DNA from: Apostichopus californicus | Lineage: Eukaryota > Echinodermata > Holothuroidea > Aspidochirotida > Stichopodidae | Assembly (NCBI GenBank): GCA_020650975.1 | Contig: JAIPMN010102238.1 | Coordinates: 1-64,000, forward strand | DNA: 64,000 nt | Reading direction: 5' to 3' | Shown: in pieces, positions 62,795 through 64,000 of the stretch | Position numbering within the stretch: the first letter of the stretch is position 1 | Layout: every line of letters starts with the position of its first letter | Program-made: the position numbers and the translations under genes | The notes under the pieces: generated by a model | What the model was told of the DNA's origin: nothing | The model's database searches: none | Seen by the model: only the letters and a program-made list of their open reading frames with translations

Positions 62795-63165
62795 ACCCCC
62801 CTACCCCCCCCCCGGAGAAGTGACACACCTATGAGTTTCATTCTATTTTAGAAAGGGGACACCCTAGCGGTGGTACCCTGAAAAGATGGCCGTAATCGGA
62901 ACACCCCAGTAACCATGGTAACGCTCCAGAGTAGAAGGGTCGGGATTTTCCCGTACATAGTAACACTAATTATTATGACCTTTTCGGATTTTTTCAAAAA
63001 TTACCCCCCACCACCCCGGAGAAGAGACGCACCTACAAGTTTCATCCTATTTCGGAAAGGGGACACCCTAGCGGTGGTACCCTGAAAAGTTAGGGGAAAT
63101 CGGACTGACCCAGTAACCATGGTAACGTTCCAAAGTATAAAAGTCGGTATTTTCCCCTATATAGA
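62795..63165. repeat. Tandem duplication of about 165 bp, two copies
   Basis: Copies begin near 62.80 and 63.00 kb, each with CGGAGAAG, GGGGACACCCTAGCGGTGGT, ACCCTGAAAAG, CAGTAACCATGGTAACG and TATTTTCCC-like words in the same order and orientation. They lie 3' of the recombinase gene and differ at many sites, so the duplication is old. Confidence 0.8.
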
Positions 63166-63834
63166 GTAATTTAGTGTTAGGCAGATAGGTTAATGATTTT
63201 TAATTAATTAATCGAATATGCAAATGAGCTGAATTTTTATGACGTCATCAATAGGATGTAACGGAAGAGTAAAAAAGTTTGAAGTTGCCCCCCAAGTTTT
63301 GCACTTGGGGAGGGGTCCCCCACCCCAAAAATTCACCCCCTCCAATTTTTACCAAAATGGCGCAAATTTGTCGTGGGGTGCAGGGGTACCTAAAAATTTG
63401 AATTTCGACACCCCCACCCCCGGGGAAGCATTTTTTTTATAATATTTTGTCAAGTCCCGACCGTCCATTTTCAAGTCCCGACCGTCCATTTTCAGGTCCC
63501 GACCGTCCATTTCTAGGTCCCGAGTGTCCAAGTGTCTGAACCCTAACCCCTATCCCTAACCTTATCCCTATCCTCGTAGCTACGAGCCAACGGGCTACGA
63601 AGTCATTCTTTCATCCACTTTTACCTCGTAGCCCGTAGCACCTATTTTGGTTAAGTTTCAATAACGCGGGGTATTCGACAGCTATGCCCAGAAACCCATT
63701 TCATTTTTATCACCATCATAACCGCTACATCATGGCCTATCAGACCCTTTATTCGCTAAATATGACGCGGTGGTAGAAGTGGATAAAACTCGCAACGTAT
63801 TCATAGACTTTTAACGCTCTTCTCTGTAATCACC

Positions 63835-64000
63835 ATGAATACAAAACAATTAATGACGATCATCAAGTCAGACGCAATGTTGCGCCCTTTATGTCGAGGG
63901 GTATTTCCATCGGACTGCCTGCCCACTTAACGCATGAAACCCCCATGGTGTCTTATAGCAAACACGGATATAAAAGAAGAACCTGGAAGTCATTGGGTGG
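63835..64000 (+). mobile_element. Polinton part: adenain-like cysteine protease, start (fossil, cut by window edge)
   Basis: The sequence encodes the N-terminal segment typical of Polinton proteases and reaches the histidine of the catalytic site (a HWV motif) just at the window edge. In relatives this enzyme matures capsid proteins. Only the first third or so is in view. Confidence 0.75.

Larger units (their letters stand above)
57252..63605 (+). mobile_element. Crypton-like tyrosine-recombinase element flanked by 27-bp direct repeats
   Basis: A perfect 27-bp direct repeat (57252-57278 and 63579-63605; core CGAGCCAACGGGCTACGAAG) brackets about 6.3 kb. Just inside both copies lie degenerate CCCTAA-type tracts (57285-57320; 63538-63570) and copies of GTCCCGACCGTCCATTT (57334 on, 57572 on, and four tandem copies at 63455-63530). 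The interior has a long noncoding region and one multi-exon gene with a C2H2 finger and a tyrosine recombinase. Cryptons integrate a circular intermediate by recombination at short homologies, which would leave direct repeats; that mechanism is inferred here. The direct repeats could also be subterminal repeats of the outer element. Confidence 0.6.
57189..63688. mobile_element. 6,500-bp TIR element inserted in the Polinton capsid gene
   Basis: Both ends carry a 23-bp inverted repeat: 57189-57211 and 63666-63688 match at 19 of 23 positions, with AGAATACCCCGC / CGAATACCCCGC at the inner side. CAGAAACC occurs exactly at 57181-57188 and 63689-63696, an 8-bp target duplication. An 8-bp duplication with short TIRs fits hAT-, P-, Merlin- or Zisupton-type transposons, none of which uses a tyrosine recombinase. 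Between the TIRs and the inner 27-bp direct repeats are only about 40-60 bp per side, so the outer unit may be a MITE that received the recombinase element later. Confidence 0.8.
52236..64000 (+). mobile_element. Polinton/Maverick (adintovirus-like) fossil, right side beyond window
   Basis: Parts in order on the plus strand: a protein with two PC4-type single-stranded-DNA-binding domains (52236-53015); a conserved cysteine-containing protein (53035-53526); a retroviral-type integrase with a C-terminal chromodomain (54013 to about 55115); a minor capsid or penton-like protein (about 55120-55837); a small basic pX-like core protein (55854-56162); a double-jelly-roll major capsid protein (from about 56263, with its end seen again right of the insert at 63.7-63.8 kb); and the start of an adenain-like cysteine protease (63835 to the edge). 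DNA polymerase B and packaging ATPase are not seen and may lie to the right. A 6.5-kb DNA element is inserted in the capsid gene. The copy is broken, with very roughly six to ten interruptions in the part seen, which suggests moderate to considerable age. Terminal inverted repeats were not identified. Confidence 0.9.

Noticed and set aside
1-64000. CRISPR arrays, bacterial operons or ribosome binding sites
   Set aside because: Introns, SINEs, LINEs and snRNA remnants show a eukaryotic nuclear genome; no spaced identical repeats of CRISPR type are present.

Overview
This window looks like intergenic and repeat-rich DNA of a marine invertebrate, most likely a deuterostome such as an echinoderm or hemichordate. 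The lineage call rests only on style: intron-bearing genes with GT/AG borders, palindromic TAGGCCTA-type words, Rex1/CR1- and L2-like LINEs, a tRNA-headed SINE, a Polinton, and several multicopy aquatic-animal gene families. No protein-coding gene here is clearly intact. Every multi-exon gene I could follow by eye carries at least one stop, frameshift or lost splice site, so the region reads as a graveyard of mobile or multicopy genes.

Layout. 0.9-1.4 kb: 18-bp minisatellite. 2.5-2.7 kb: integrase fossil of a Ty3/Gypsy element. 6.3-16.3 kb (minus): a broken multi-exon gene that combines a KMT5A-like SET domain, an acidic repeat linker, a C2H2 finger, a tyrosine recombinase (YR), three tandem copies of one small exon, and a Myb-like C-terminus. 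A ~110-bp tandem array (8.0-9.0 kb) and a 1.2-kb MITE (13.4-14.6 kb) lie in its introns. 17.4-17.55 kb (minus): U2-snRNA-headed retropseudogene with 20-bp target duplications. 18.7-19.3 kb (minus): remnant of a basic protein. 19.9-22.3 kb (minus): C2H2-finger gene of a multicopy family. 22.4-25.04 kb (plus): Rex1-like LINE. 27.6-33.2 kb (minus): gene of the DUF4806 type, bracketed by GC-rich quasi-palindromic islands. 38.4-38.76 kb: SINE. 38.9-44.9 kb (minus): CACTA/EnSpm-like transposon gene with a Tnp2-type transposase and a tandemly duplicated exon; an L2-like LINE tail and a hAT-like MITE sit in its introns. 45.3-47.17 kb (plus): second Rex1-like LINE with an internal deletion. 47.4-49.03 kb (minus): second SET gene with the same intron phases as the first. 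50.7-51.7 kb: giant fold-back element made of short tandem units. 51.9-52.2 kb: 41-bp tandem repeat. 52.2-64.0 kb (plus): a fossil Polinton that runs off the right edge.

The most notable structure is at the right. A 6,500-bp insert with 23-bp terminal inverted repeats and an 8-bp target duplication sits inside the Polinton capsid gene. Within it, perfect 27-bp direct repeats with degenerate CCCTAA tracts flank a multi-exon C2H2 plus tyrosine-recombinase (Crypton-like) gene. This implies at least two rounds of nesting, or a recombinase element with unusual ends. The left-hand SET-YR gene and this element share the finger-plus-YR plan, so two different YR lineages occur 45 kb apart. Calls come from reading translations, motifs and splice borders by eye; no search or alignment program was run.
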